A stretch of DNA of 64,000 bases from Microbacterium tenebrionis (GTDB lineage Bacteria; Actinomycetota; Actinomycetes; Actinomycetales; Microbacteriaceae), in NCBI RefSeq assembly GCF_903645325.1, contig NZ_CAHJXQ010000001.1:558001-622000 (forward strand), in the 5' to 3' direction. The notes beneath the pieces were generated by a model that was not told the DNA's origin, made no database searches, and saw only the letters and a program-made list of their open reading frames with translations. Made by a program: the position numbers and the translations under genes. Of the stretch, positions 35,868 to 43,051 are shown piece after piece (the stretch's first letter is position 1; every line of letters begins with the position of its first letter).

Positions 35868-37095
35868 CCGCCGCCGTGATCAGCGCAGCGCGCCGCTCCT
35901 TCGAGAGCTCAATGAACCGCTCGGCCTTCGCGATGAGGGTGTCGATCTGGTCGAGCTCAGATCGAAGAGCCGCCACAATCGTGTGTTGCTCATCGATCGG
36001 AGGAAGTGGGATGCGGAGCGCTGCAGCGATTGGTTGATAGATCGTCTTGTGCGTCGAACCGATCATGAGAGACAGCAGGTGGTCGCGCATCGCTCGGAAC
36101 GTGTACATGAGGTACTCGGGAATGATCCGCGGTCCGCACACCCAATTCCAGAAGTCCTGACTAGTTGCCATCGGCACGGGCATGATCCCGGAGAATCCGA
36201 CTGAGGCGGTGCGTGACAGGATCACCGTCCCTGCCGGCAACAGATCGGCCGCCGAATTTGCCAGGCCGAGTTCACTGATATTGCTCGCAGTCTCGCCGAG
36301 GAACGTCCGCCGAGCGTCGCGCAGTTGCCACACATCGGCCAGGGTGAACCACGGAATCGTCGTGTTCTCCCAGAACTCGGGATTGCTCTTGCTTGGGGTG
36401 TGTCCTGTCCGCATGTCAGCAACCCGACGGATGTTCAGCTCCGTCCAGTGCGAAGGAGTCCGACGTGCCCAATCCAGTGAGCTCTCGGTGAGAACCACGC
36501 CACTTTCGACCCCTTGCGTCACTGCCTCGAGAATCCGGGCAGCCCGCCGCTCCCGGAGGCCGGCAATGAGCTGCTCCTGCTTCGCGATGAGCGTGTCGAT
36601 CTGGGCGGTCTCGCGGTCGAGGTAGTCGGCGATCGCTGTCTGCTGACGTCTCTCGAAAGCAGTCACGGGAAAACTCTGGACGAAGTTGGTCGTTACGCGT
36701 CGGAGGTTTCCCACACCTTGCAATGAGGCTGCACCGAGCTGAAGGAAGGGAAGAGAGCGTGCGATGTACGCGAGGAATCGCGGGTCAGAGTGGCTCTTCG
36801 CGCGCAGCACGTGGACTTCCGTGGTCGCGGCGCCAAAGCCTGTTTGGATGTTCGCCGGGAAAACTCTCCCCGCTTCGAACGTCGGCGTGATCTTGGGTAA
36901 CAGCACATCTCCGGATCGGAAACGGGTGTACCCGCTCGCGACTGTGGACTTCGTTGCGCGCCGTGAGAGGTCGGCTCGACCGTCAGCCCAGCAAGCTTCC
37001 AGCGGCATGAACGTAATCGACGCGTCGGAGGGAGCCTCGTCGAACTCCGGCACGGGCGGATTGACCTCCGCGAGGCGTCGAAGCGCGACGCTCAC
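35836..37095 (-). CDS. hsdS: Type I restriction-modification specificity subunit HsdS
   Basis: Recognises the bipartite DNA target for methylation and cleavage, 419 residues. It has two target-recognition domains (about 1-150 and 205-365), each followed by a conserved helical spacer: QIDTLIAKQEQLIAGLRERRAA and QIDTLIAKAERFIELSKERRAA. The spacers are encoded by a near-identical 25-nt direct repeat, in frame. Base composition of the recognition domains is more AT-rich than the flanking hsd genes, as is usual for exchanged specificity domains. The start overlaps the hsdM stop by 4 nt; the end overlaps the PIN toxin gene. Confidence 0.94.
   Translation of the reverse strand: MSVALRRLAEVNPPVPEFDEAPSDASITFMPLEACWADGRADLSRRATKSTVASGYTRFRSGDVLLPKITPTFEAGRVFPANIQTGFGAATTEVHVLRAKSHSDPRFLAYIARSLPFLQLGAASLQGVGNLRRVTTNFVQSFPVTAFERRQQTAIADYLDRETAQIDTLIAKQEQLIAGLRERRAARILEAVTQGVESGVVLTESSLDWARRTPSHWTELNIRRVADMRTGHTPSKSNPEFWENTTIPWFTLADVWQLRDARRTFLGETASNISELGLANSAADLLPAGTVILSRTASVGFSGIMPVPMATSQDFWNWVCGPRIIPEYLMYTFRAMRDHLLSLMIGSTHKTIYQPIAAALRIPLPPIDEQHTIVAALRSELDQIDTLIAKAERFIELSKERRAALITAAVTGQIEVPAG
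35926..35950. repeat. 25-nt direct repeat in hsdS, copy 1
   Basis: Encodes the QIDTLIAK segment of the C-terminal conserved region. It matches 36580-36604 with one mismatch; the distance, 654 bp, is a multiple of three. Confidence 0.8.
36580..36604. repeat. 25-nt direct repeat in hsdS, copy 2
   Basis: Encodes the same segment in the central conserved region. Recombination between the copies would delete one recognition domain in frame. Confidence 0.8.
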
Positions 37096-38831
37096 CGCTC
37101 CACTTCCCGAAGCAACTCCATGATCTCGCCGACGAGCTGGTTGAGTTCGGCGTCGATCTCTTCGAGGGGTCTCGGCGGCACGTACTCGTAGAAGTGCCGT
37201 GTGAAGGGGATCTCGTAGCCGATCTTGGTCTTCGCGGCATCCACCCAGGCATCCTCGACGTGGGGGAGGACCTCTGCTTCGAAGTACGCCTGGATCACAG
37301 CATCCCGGGCGGATTCGCCCTGCTCGTTGCCACCCCAGGTGAACGGCACGTTCTCGGTGTCGCGCAGCTTCGGATCGGGCTTTGCATTGCCCTTGCGATC
37401 GCGGACGATCTCGTCATCTTCATTGCGGAGCGGACGCTCGACAGTGATCGTCCAGTATCCGAACTCGTCGTTGCGGAAGATCTTCGAGTGCTTCTGCTCG
37501 ACGTGCTCGTCGTACAGCCGCACGATCTCGGCTCTGTTCGCGGCAGAGACCTCGCGGTTCTTCTGCCCGAGGTTCTTGCGCAGCTTCGACCAGAATCCGG
37601 TGCCGTCGATCAGCTGCACGGTTCCGATGCGCTCCGCCGGCTTGGCGTTGTCGAGCAGCCACACATACGTGGCAATGCCGGTGTTGTAGAACATGTTCGT
37701 CGGCAGCGCGACGATGGCATCCACCAGATCATTCTCGAGCAGCCACCGACGGATCTGGCTCGGACCCGACTCGGCCGCACCTGTGAACAGCGGTGAGCCG
37801 TTCAGGACGATCCCCGCGCGCCCGCCACCCTCGTGCACAGGCCGCATCTTCGTCGCCAGGTGCTGCAGGAACAGCATCTGCCCGTCGCTGATCGGCGGCA
37901 GTCCACCGGGAAAGCGACTGAGCTCGCCGGCATCCTGAATGTGGGCCTTCACCGCTGCCTGCGACGCCTTCCAGTCCACCCCGTACGGCGGATTCGAGAG
38001 CGCGTAGTCGAAGTGCTGCCCGGCGAACAGGTCGTCCGACAGGGTGTTCCCGAGCCGGATGTTCGTGGCATCCTGCCCCTTCGCGATCATGTCGCTCTTG
38101 CAGATGGCGTACGACTGCGGGTTGATCTCCTGGCCGTACAGACGCAGCCTCGCGTCGGGGTTCATCTCGAGCAGATGCTCTTCGGCGACCGACAGCATCC
38201 CACCCGTCCCTGCGGTCGGATCGTAGATCGACCGCACGACGCCTTCGTTCGCGAGCGCCTTGTCGTCGCCGGCGAACAGCAGATCCACGATCAGCCGGAT
38301 CGCGTCGCGCGGAGTGAAGTGCTCTCCGGCGGTCTCGTTCGACGCCTCGGCGAACTTGCGGATCAGTTCTTCGAACAGGTCGCCCATCGCGGCGTTCGGC
38401 AGCGCATCGGGGCTGAGGTCGACGTCGGCGAAGCGCTGGACGACGAGCAGCAGCCGGTTGCTCTCGGCCATCGCCTCGATCTGGTCCTCGAACTTGAACC
38501 GGTCGAACACATCGATGCTCTTCGAGAAGCCCGAGATGTAGTCGACGAGATTCGCCTGGAGCCCCTCCGGGTCGCCGAGCAGGCGCGGGAATGTCCACGA
38601 GGTCGTGTTGTAGAAGCCGAGTCCAGTCTGCTGACGGATGCGCACCTCGCGCAGATCATCGTTGTCGGTGCCGGCGAGCACCTCGGCGATCGCCTCGCGA
38701 TGGGCGGTCATGATGCCGTCGAGCCGGCGCAGGATCGTCATCGGCAGGATGACGTCGCCGTACTGATGCGGTTTGAACGGGCCTCGGAGCTGATCCGCAA
38801 TCTGCCACACGAAAGTTCCAAGGCTGCTCAC
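37092..38831 (-). CDS. hsdM: Type I DNA methyltransferase HsdM
   Basis: N6-adenine methyltransferase subunit, 579 residues. An N-terminal HsdM_N domain (1-130) precedes the catalytic domain with SAM motif DPTAGTGG (204-211) and NPPY (280-283). The start is GTG 38831, without a strong ribosome-binding site. An inverted repeat shared with hsdR lies 12-23 nt upstream. The stop overlaps hsdS by 4 nt. The divergent neighbour is an XRE regulator. Confidence 0.95.
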   Translation of the reverse strand: MSSLGTFVWQIADQLRGPFKPHQYGDVILPMTILRRLDGIMTAHREAIAEVLAGTDNDDLREVRIRQQTGLGFYNTTSWTFPRLLGDPEGLQANLVDYISGFSKSIDVFDRFKFEDQIEAMAESNRLLLVVQRFADVDLSPDALPNAAMGDLFEELIRKFAEASNETAGEHFTPRDAIRLIVDLLFAGDDKALANEGVVRSIYDPTAGTGGMLSVAEEHLLEMNPDARLRLYGQEINPQSYAICKSDMIAKGQDATNIRLGNTLSDDLFAGQHFDYALSNPPYGVDWKASQAAVKAHIQDAGELSRFPGGLPPISDGQMLFLQHLATKMRPVHEGGGRAGIVLNGSPLFTGAAESGPSQIRRWLLENDLVDAIVALPTNMFYNTGIATYVWLLDNAKPAERIGTVQLIDGTGFWSKLRKNLGQKNREVSAANRAEIVRLYDEHVEQKHSKIFRNDEFGYWTITVERPLRNEDDEIVRDRKGNAKPDPKLRDTENVPFTWGGNEQGESARDAVIQAYFEAEVLPHVEDAWVDAAKTKIGYEIPFTRHFYEYVPPRPLEEIDAELNQLVGEIMELLREVER

Positions 38832-38842
38832 CGCTTAACCAT

Positions 38843-38854
38843 GGCATAAATGCC
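38843..38854. promoter_or_regulatory. Inverted repeat upstream of hsdM, shared with hsdR
   Basis: GGCAT-AA-ATGCC, a perfect 12-bp interrupted palindrome between hsdM and the divergent XRE gene. The central 10 bases GCATAAATGC are the reverse complement of the core at 34375-34384. It is a candidate binding site for the XRE protein. Confidence 0.55.
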
Positions 38855-38904
38855 CACTCCTGAATGCGCGTGGCTGGACTGGGTGGCGCTTGGATGCTGG
38901 AGGG

Positions 38905-39210
38905 ATGAAAGCGCCCCGGTCTCGAGCCTCCGAGCATGTCGGAATGCTCATCCGAGACCTCCGCGCCAAAGCCGGCATCCCGCGCGCCCGGCTGGCCGAC
39001 CGCGCCGACATGGACGTCTCGCACCTCGCCCGGATCGAATCCGGCGACGGCAACCCGACGCTGTTCGTGCTGATCCAGCTCGCCACCGCACTCGACGTCA
39101 AGCCCGAGGTCTTCATCACAGGCCTCACGGCCGCAGACCTGCCCGAAAATCTCAAGCCCTACTCCGAAGCCGACTTCCGCCGCGAGCTGCGCCGCCGCGA
39201 GGGCGCCTGA
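38905..39210 (+). CDS. XRE-family regulator next to hsdM
   Basis: A 101-residue DNA-binding protein with a helix-turn-helix at about 12-70: HVGMLIRDLRAKAG, ADRADMDVSHLARIESGDGNP, then LIQLATALDVKP. The C-terminal 30 residues are charged. ATG 38905 is preceded directly by GGAGGG, and an in-frame TTG lies at 38890. It diverges from hsdM, 73 bp apart, with the inverted repeat between them. By analogy with controller proteins of type II R-M systems it could time hsd expression; that is inference. Confidence 0.88.
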   Translation: MKAPRSRASEHVGMLIRDLRAKAGIPRARLADRADMDVSHLARIESGDGNPTLFVLIQLATALDVKPEVFITGLTAADLPENLKPYSEADFRRELRRREGA

Positions 39211-39211
39211 C

Positions 39212-39235
39212 GCTTCGACGGGCTGAGCGGCCGGG
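39212..39235 (+). repeat. Dispersed TTCGACGGGCTGAG-type repeat
   Basis: A copy of the repeat family seen in and before add, directly after the XRE stop codon. Confidence 0.5.
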
Positions 39236-39242
39236 TGCAGCG

Positions 39243-39266
39243 GCCGCCGGCTCAGTGGCCGGCGGC
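39243..39266. terminator. Bidirectional hairpin between XRE gene and hypothetical gene
   Basis: Arms 39243-39251 and 39258-39266, nine perfect base pairs with a 6-nt loop, between convergent stops at 39210 and 39277. Confidence 0.65.
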
Positions 39267-39276
39267 GGGCGGCGCA

Positions 39277-39579
39277 TCACACAACGAACCGCCACACGTA
39301 CTCCAGACCGTCGGCCGGCCGGAACCAGGCGAGCGTGACGACCACCTCGTCGGGGTCTGCTGCGCACAGGCACAGTTCGATGTCCTCCGACGGCAGCACC
39401 TGGCCCCACAGTTGCGTGCCGTCGGCGCGCTGGTCGTCGCGGAAAACCCGGACGAAGTCCGCGCTCTCAGCGCTGCCGTTCGTGACGACGGGATGCTGGG
39501 GGTCGGCGCGATCGATCAGCCACGGAACGCGATAGGCGGGCGGAGGAGGGGCATCAGACGGATGGATGGCTCGCAACAT
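39277..39579 (-). CDS. Hypothetical protein
   Basis: I do not recognise this 100-residue protein. It has a proline-rich N-terminus and a C-terminal beta-rich pattern ending VTLAWFRPADGLEYVWRFVV. It contains no signal peptide or membrane segment. TAGCGT is 6 nt before ATG 39579, and codon use matches the core, which supports a real gene. Confidence 0.65.
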   Translation of the reverse strand: MLRAIHPSDAPPPPAYRVPWLIDRADPQHPVVTNGSAESADFVRVFRDDQRADGTQLWGQVLPSEDIELCLCAADPDEVVVTLAWFRPADGLEYVWRFVV

Positions 39580-39585
39580 GCCGCC

Positions 39586-39591
39586 ACGCTA
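39586..39591 (-). promoter_or_regulatory. -10 box of the hypothetical gene
   Basis: TAGCGT on the minus strand, 6 nt before ATG 39579. Confidence 0.5.
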
Positions 39592-39653
39592 GGAACGACC
39601 GCCGACGCCGAGTGCGGCATCGGAGTGCCCAGGCAACGACCGGGGGAGAAGCC

Positions 39654-40637
39654 CTATGAAGCCGAGTCTGTGGAGAGCGAGTCGATCTCGTGTCCGCCGA
39701 GGGCGTCCTGCGATGCGATCGCATCCGTCGAGCCGGCGCCGTTCTTCCTGCCCGCACGGCCCACGGTCCGCGCGACCGTGCCTGCACCGCGCGAGACCAC
39801 GCCGGCGACGCCGGTGATGGCCGAGCCGGCGTAGCGGACTCCGCGCAGCATCCGCCGTTCCAGCTTCTCGGCGCCGGCATCGGGCTCGAGCTCCGCAGGG
39901 AGCACGGCGGGTGCGAGGCCGAACGCCTTCCGCGACGTGGTCAGCACGCGTCGGCCGAGCAGATGGTTGCCCGCGCCGCCGACGGCGGCGCCGATCCCGA
40001 ACGGCATCGCCTTGCCGACCAAGGATGCTCCGCCTGCGGCGGCGAAGTGCTTCACGAACCGGGTCTTGAGCTGGTCGACGACGGGACCGATCGCAGCCCG
40101 GGGCAGCGACTTCGTCACGAGCTCGCCCCAGTAGGACGACCGGTTCGCGCCCTTCCCCGTGGCCTGCCGGGCCAACTGGCCGACGAGATCCACGCCCTCC
40201 TTGCCCAGCATCAACGTCATCACCAGGGCGCGAGCCCGGTCGGGATTCTCGATCGCGATGCCGTGCACTTCGGCGAGGGACTGGGCGAACAAGGCCGTCG
40301 ACTCCAGGAACCCGAGCGTCTCCACTCCGGACAGCGCCAGCGTCACACCGGTGCCGATCCCCGGCACGACCGCGGTCGCACCCACCGCTGCGCCACCCGT
40401 CGTGACAGCAGCGAGGTAGCGGCGCTCGAGGATGCGGACGATGCGGTCCGGCGTGGCAGTCGGATTGCGCAGACGGATGCTGCGGATGTGCGCCAGCACG
40501 AGCGGCCGCTGAATCGAGAGCACCTTGTCGAGCCCCCGCACGGTCAGCGGATGCTCGTCGGATCCCACTGGCGGCACGCCCTTGTCCCAGGCGGAATCAT
40601 CCGGCAGCGAGTGGATCTTGTGCACCTTCTTGGCCAT
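39654..40637 (-). CDS. Conserved protein, possibly EcsC-like
   Basis: A 327-residue protein with a hydrophilic N-terminus, a Gly/Ala-rich region TTGGAAVGATAVVPGIGTG around residue 80-98, and further Gly/Ala-rich amphipathic segments. The layout resembles EcsC-type proteins of unknown role, but I cannot confirm the family. The C-terminal 60 residues are low complexity and probably disordered. TAGGAT lies 6 nt before ATG 40637, so it is probably leaderless. Confidence 0.65.
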   Translation of the reverse strand: MAKKVHKIHSLPDDSAWDKGVPPVGSDEHPLTVRGLDKVLSIQRPLVLAHIRSIRLRNPTATPDRIVRILERRYLAAVTTGGAAVGATAVVPGIGTGVTLALSGVETLGFLESTALFAQSLAEVHGIAIENPDRARALVMTLMLGKEGVDLVGQLARQATGKGANRSSYWGELVTKSLPRAAIGPVVDQLKTRFVKHFAAAGGASLVGKAMPFGIGAAVGGAGNHLLGRRVLTTSRKAFGLAPAVLPAELEPDAGAEKLERRMLRGVRYAGSAITGVAGVVSRGAGTVARTVGRAGRKNGAGSTDAIASQDALGGHEIDSLSTDSAS

Positions 40638-40643
40638 GGGCAG

Positions 40644-40649
40644 ATCCTA
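40644..40649 (-). promoter_or_regulatory. -10 box of the EcsC-like gene
   Basis: TAGGAT on the minus strand, 6 nt before ATG 40637. Confidence 0.5.
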
Positions 40650-40670
40650 TGCACGTCGTCCGCGAGAATG

Positions 40671-40706
40671 CCGAAAGCCCGGCCCCACGCGGGACCGGGC
40701 TTTCGG
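40671..40706 (-). terminator. Terminator of the nucleotidyltransferase gene
   Basis: Arms 40671-40686 and 40691-40706 form a 16-bp stem with one imperfect pair and a 4-nt loop, eight bases after the stop codon at 40715. Confidence 0.85.
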
Positions 40707-40714
40707 AACGAGGC

Positions 40715-41407
40715 TCAGACGAAGAGGTTCGCGCGCTCGAGGTCTTCGGCGAAGTCGACCTCGACGGCGTAGAAGTCCGAGACGTCCATCGGCTCGAGCA
40801 GCAGGCCGTCCTCGGCGATGGCCAGCTCCAGGCCGCCCTCGAAGTACTCCTGGTCGTCGACGCGCGCGAGCTGGCGCATGAAGGCCTTCTTGTACGTCGA
40901 CGAGATGTAGTTGATGCCGATGGCCTCGCCCAGGCCGCCCTTGACCGACTTGGAGAGCTCCTTGATGAACCCCTCGGCGGTGACGGTGTACTTGACCTCT
41001 TCGTCGCTCACCTTGGAGGTGTTCACGGAGACGAATGACTGGTCGCGCTCGATGTACTCGATCGCGCGTCCGAGGATGCGGGGGTCGAAGACGACGTCGC
41101 CGTTCATCCACAGCACGCCCGCCTTGCCCGTCGCGCCCAGTGCGCGCAGCAGGCTCTTGGAGGTGTTCGTCTGGTCGTAGCGCTCGTTGTGCATGTAGTT
41201 GGCGTTCGGGAACGCCTCGATGACGGTCTCGGCGCGGTATCCGACGACGGTGGTGATGCGAGCCTCGCCGCCGAAGACGGCGCGGATGTTCTCGTGCTGC
41301 TGCTGCATGATGGTTCGGCCGTCGCTGAGCTGGGTCAGCGGCTTCGGCAGTGCGCGCCCGAGGCGCGATCCCATGCCTGCGGCAAGAATGACGGTCTGAA
41401 GAGTCAC
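40715..41407 (-). CDS. Nucleotidyltransferase (LicC-like)
   Basis: Single-domain NTP transferase, 230 residues. It has AAGMGSRLGRALPKPLTQL at the start, with the glycine loop and conserved Lys, NGDVVFDPRI as the metal-binding Asp region, and EVDFAEDLERA near the end. It resembles CTP:phosphocholine or sugar-phosphate nucleotidyltransferases of the LicC group. The acceptor substrate is unknown. The start is GTG 41407, with AGGAG five bases upstream, one of the few genes here with a canonical site. No glycan or lipid genes are adjacent. Confidence 0.85.
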   Translation of the reverse strand: MTLQTVILAAGMGSRLGRALPKPLTQLSDGRTIMQQQHENIRAVFGGEARITTVVGYRAETVIEAFPNANYMHNERYDQTNTSKSLLRALGATGKAGVLWMNGDVVFDPRILGRAIEYIERDQSFVSVNTSKVSDEEVKYTVTAEGFIKELSKSVKGGLGEAIGINYISSTYKKAFMRQLARVDDQEYFEGGLELAIAEDGLLLEPMDVSDFYAVEVDFAEDLERANLFV

Positions 41408-41638
41408 GAATACTCCTAAAAAGAATCTGTGTTCACGGCCGGTTCACCGGCCAGACACTTCTTCGTGCCGTGGATCATGCTAGCGATGCCCGCTGGGAAG
41501 CCCCGGGGTGAGGCCTGCCCGTTGCCGTTTCGTGATCAGGTACACACCGAATCCACAGGTGCGCGATCCGGAACATCTCCTGTGCCGATTGTTTCGTCGG
41601 ACCCCGAGAAAGTCCAGGGCCGTTGATACGTTAGGACG
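41408..41638. other. Divergent promoter region
   Basis: A 231-nt gap between the nucleotidyltransferase and ABC ATPase genes. It contains a GGCCGG-TTCA-CCGGCC hairpin at 41437-41452 in the leader of the former. TACGTT at 41627-41632 is 6 nt before the GTG of the latter and is a possible -10 box. Confidence 0.5.
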
Positions 41639-43051
41639 GTGACTGCTCCAGTGGATGACCACGACGAACAGCCGGATGTCGCCTCCGCCGCACCGGCCGA
41701 GGAGAAGGCGGCCACCACGCGGACCTCGGCGGTCAGGATCGTCGCCGCGCGCCCGACCAAGAAGCCCGCAGGACGCGCGTCCGCACCGCGCACGACCGCG
41801 GCCAAGGCTGCAGCCGTGAAGTCCGCCTCGGCGCGCAACGCCGCGGCGAAGGCCGATTCCGCGGATGCTGAGAACAAGGTCAAGGAAGCCAAGTCCGCCG
41901 CCGCGAAGCGAGCCGCAGCCAAGGCTGCCGCCACGCGGGCCGCGAAGGCCGCCGCGGCGCGGGAGGCGAAGGAGAAGGCGCAGGCCGAGCGCGAGAAGCA
42001 GGAAGCGCAGGCCGAACGCGAGAGGCACGAAGCGCAGGCCCTCGCCGAGGCAGAGGCGGCGGCGCTCGTCGCGCAGGAACCCGACGAGGCGACGGAGGAG
42101 CCGATCCTGCGACCTTCCGCTCCGGCCGCTTCTCCGGAACCTGAACTCGAGCCGGCACCCGCTTCGGGCTCGGAGTCCGAGTCCGAGCCCGAACCGGTGC
42201 CCGAACCGGAACCGGTGCCCGAACCGGAGCCCGAGCCCGATGCGGCGGCCGCCGCCGAGGCGGTGGTCGTCGACGTGCATGCGCCGGTGGCATCCGACGC
42301 GATCGTCGTCCGTGGCCTGGTCAAGGACTTCGGCGATCAGCGCGCCGTCAACGCGATCGACCTCACCGTGCCCGCCGGGACGTTCTACGGAATCGTCGGA
42401 CCCAACGGCGCGGGCAAGACCACGACCCTGTCGATCCTCGCAGGCCTCCTGCGCGCTGATGCGGGCGAGATCGAGATCTGCGGCATCGACCAGGCGAAGA
42501 ATCCGCTCGACGCGAAGCGCGTGATGGGCGTGCTGCCCGACCGGCTGCGCACGTTCGACCGCCTCACCGGCCGCCAGCTGCTGCACTACTACGGGCTGCT
42601 GCGAGGGCTCTCCGCCGACGTCATCGAGAAGCGCTCCGCCGATCTGGTGCGCGCCTTCGACCTCGCAGGTTCCGTCGGACGCGTCGTCTCGGACTACTCG
42701 GCCGGCATGACGAAGAAGATCATGCTCGCGGGAGCCATGATCCACTCGCCGCGCGTGCTCGTTCTCGACGAGCCGTTCGAGTCCGTCGATCCGGTCTCAT
42801 CCGCCGTGATCCTCGACATCCTCCGCGCCTACGTCGATCATGGCGGCACGGTCATCCTCTCCAGCCACGGCATGGACCTCGTCGAACGGGTGTGCTCCCG
42901 CGTCGCGATCATCGTCGGCGGTGAGGTCCTCGCCGAGGGCACGGTGGACGAGGTGCGGGCGGGGCAGACGCTCGAGTCCCGCTTCGTCGAGCTCTCAGGA
43001 GGCGCGAGCGAGGTGGAGGGGCTCGAGTGGCTGCACACGTTCTCCGACTGA
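41639..43051 (+). CDS. ABC transporter ATPase with long charged N-terminal extension
   Basis: ATP-binding subunit of an ABC-2-type transporter, 470 residues. The ABC domain (about 222-470) has Walker A GPNGAGKTT (254-262), signature YSAGMTKK and Walker B VLVLDEPFESVDP. The first 220 residues are atypical: an Ala/Lys/Arg-rich part, a probable coiled coil of Ala/Glu/Lys/Gln repeats (about 75-145), and a Pro-Glu repeat region (about 165-200). Such a tail is not needed for ATPase function and could tether the pump or bind partners. The start is GTG 41639. The next gene, a permease, overlaps by 25 nt. Confidence 0.88.
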   Translation: MTAPVDDHDEQPDVASAAPAEEKAATTRTSAVRIVAARPTKKPAGRASAPRTTAAKAAAVKSASARNAAAKADSADAENKVKEAKSAAAKRAAAKAAATRAAKAAAAREAKEKAQAEREKQEAQAERERHEAQALAEAEAAALVAQEPDEATEEPILRPSAPAASPEPELEPAPASGSESESEPEPVPEPEPVPEPEPEPDAAAAAEAVVVDVHAPVASDAIVVRGLVKDFGDQRAVNAIDLTVPAGTFYGIVGPNGAGKTTTLSILAGLLRADAGEIEICGIDQAKNPLDAKRVMGVLPDRLRTFDRLTGRQLLHYYGLLRGLSADVIEKRSADLVRAFDLAGSVGRVVSDYSAGMTKKIMLAGAMIHSPRVLVLDEPFESVDPVSSAVILDILRAYVDHGGTVILSSHGMDLVERVCSRVAIIVGGEVLAEGTVDEVRAGQTLESRFVELSGGASEVEGLEWLHTFSD

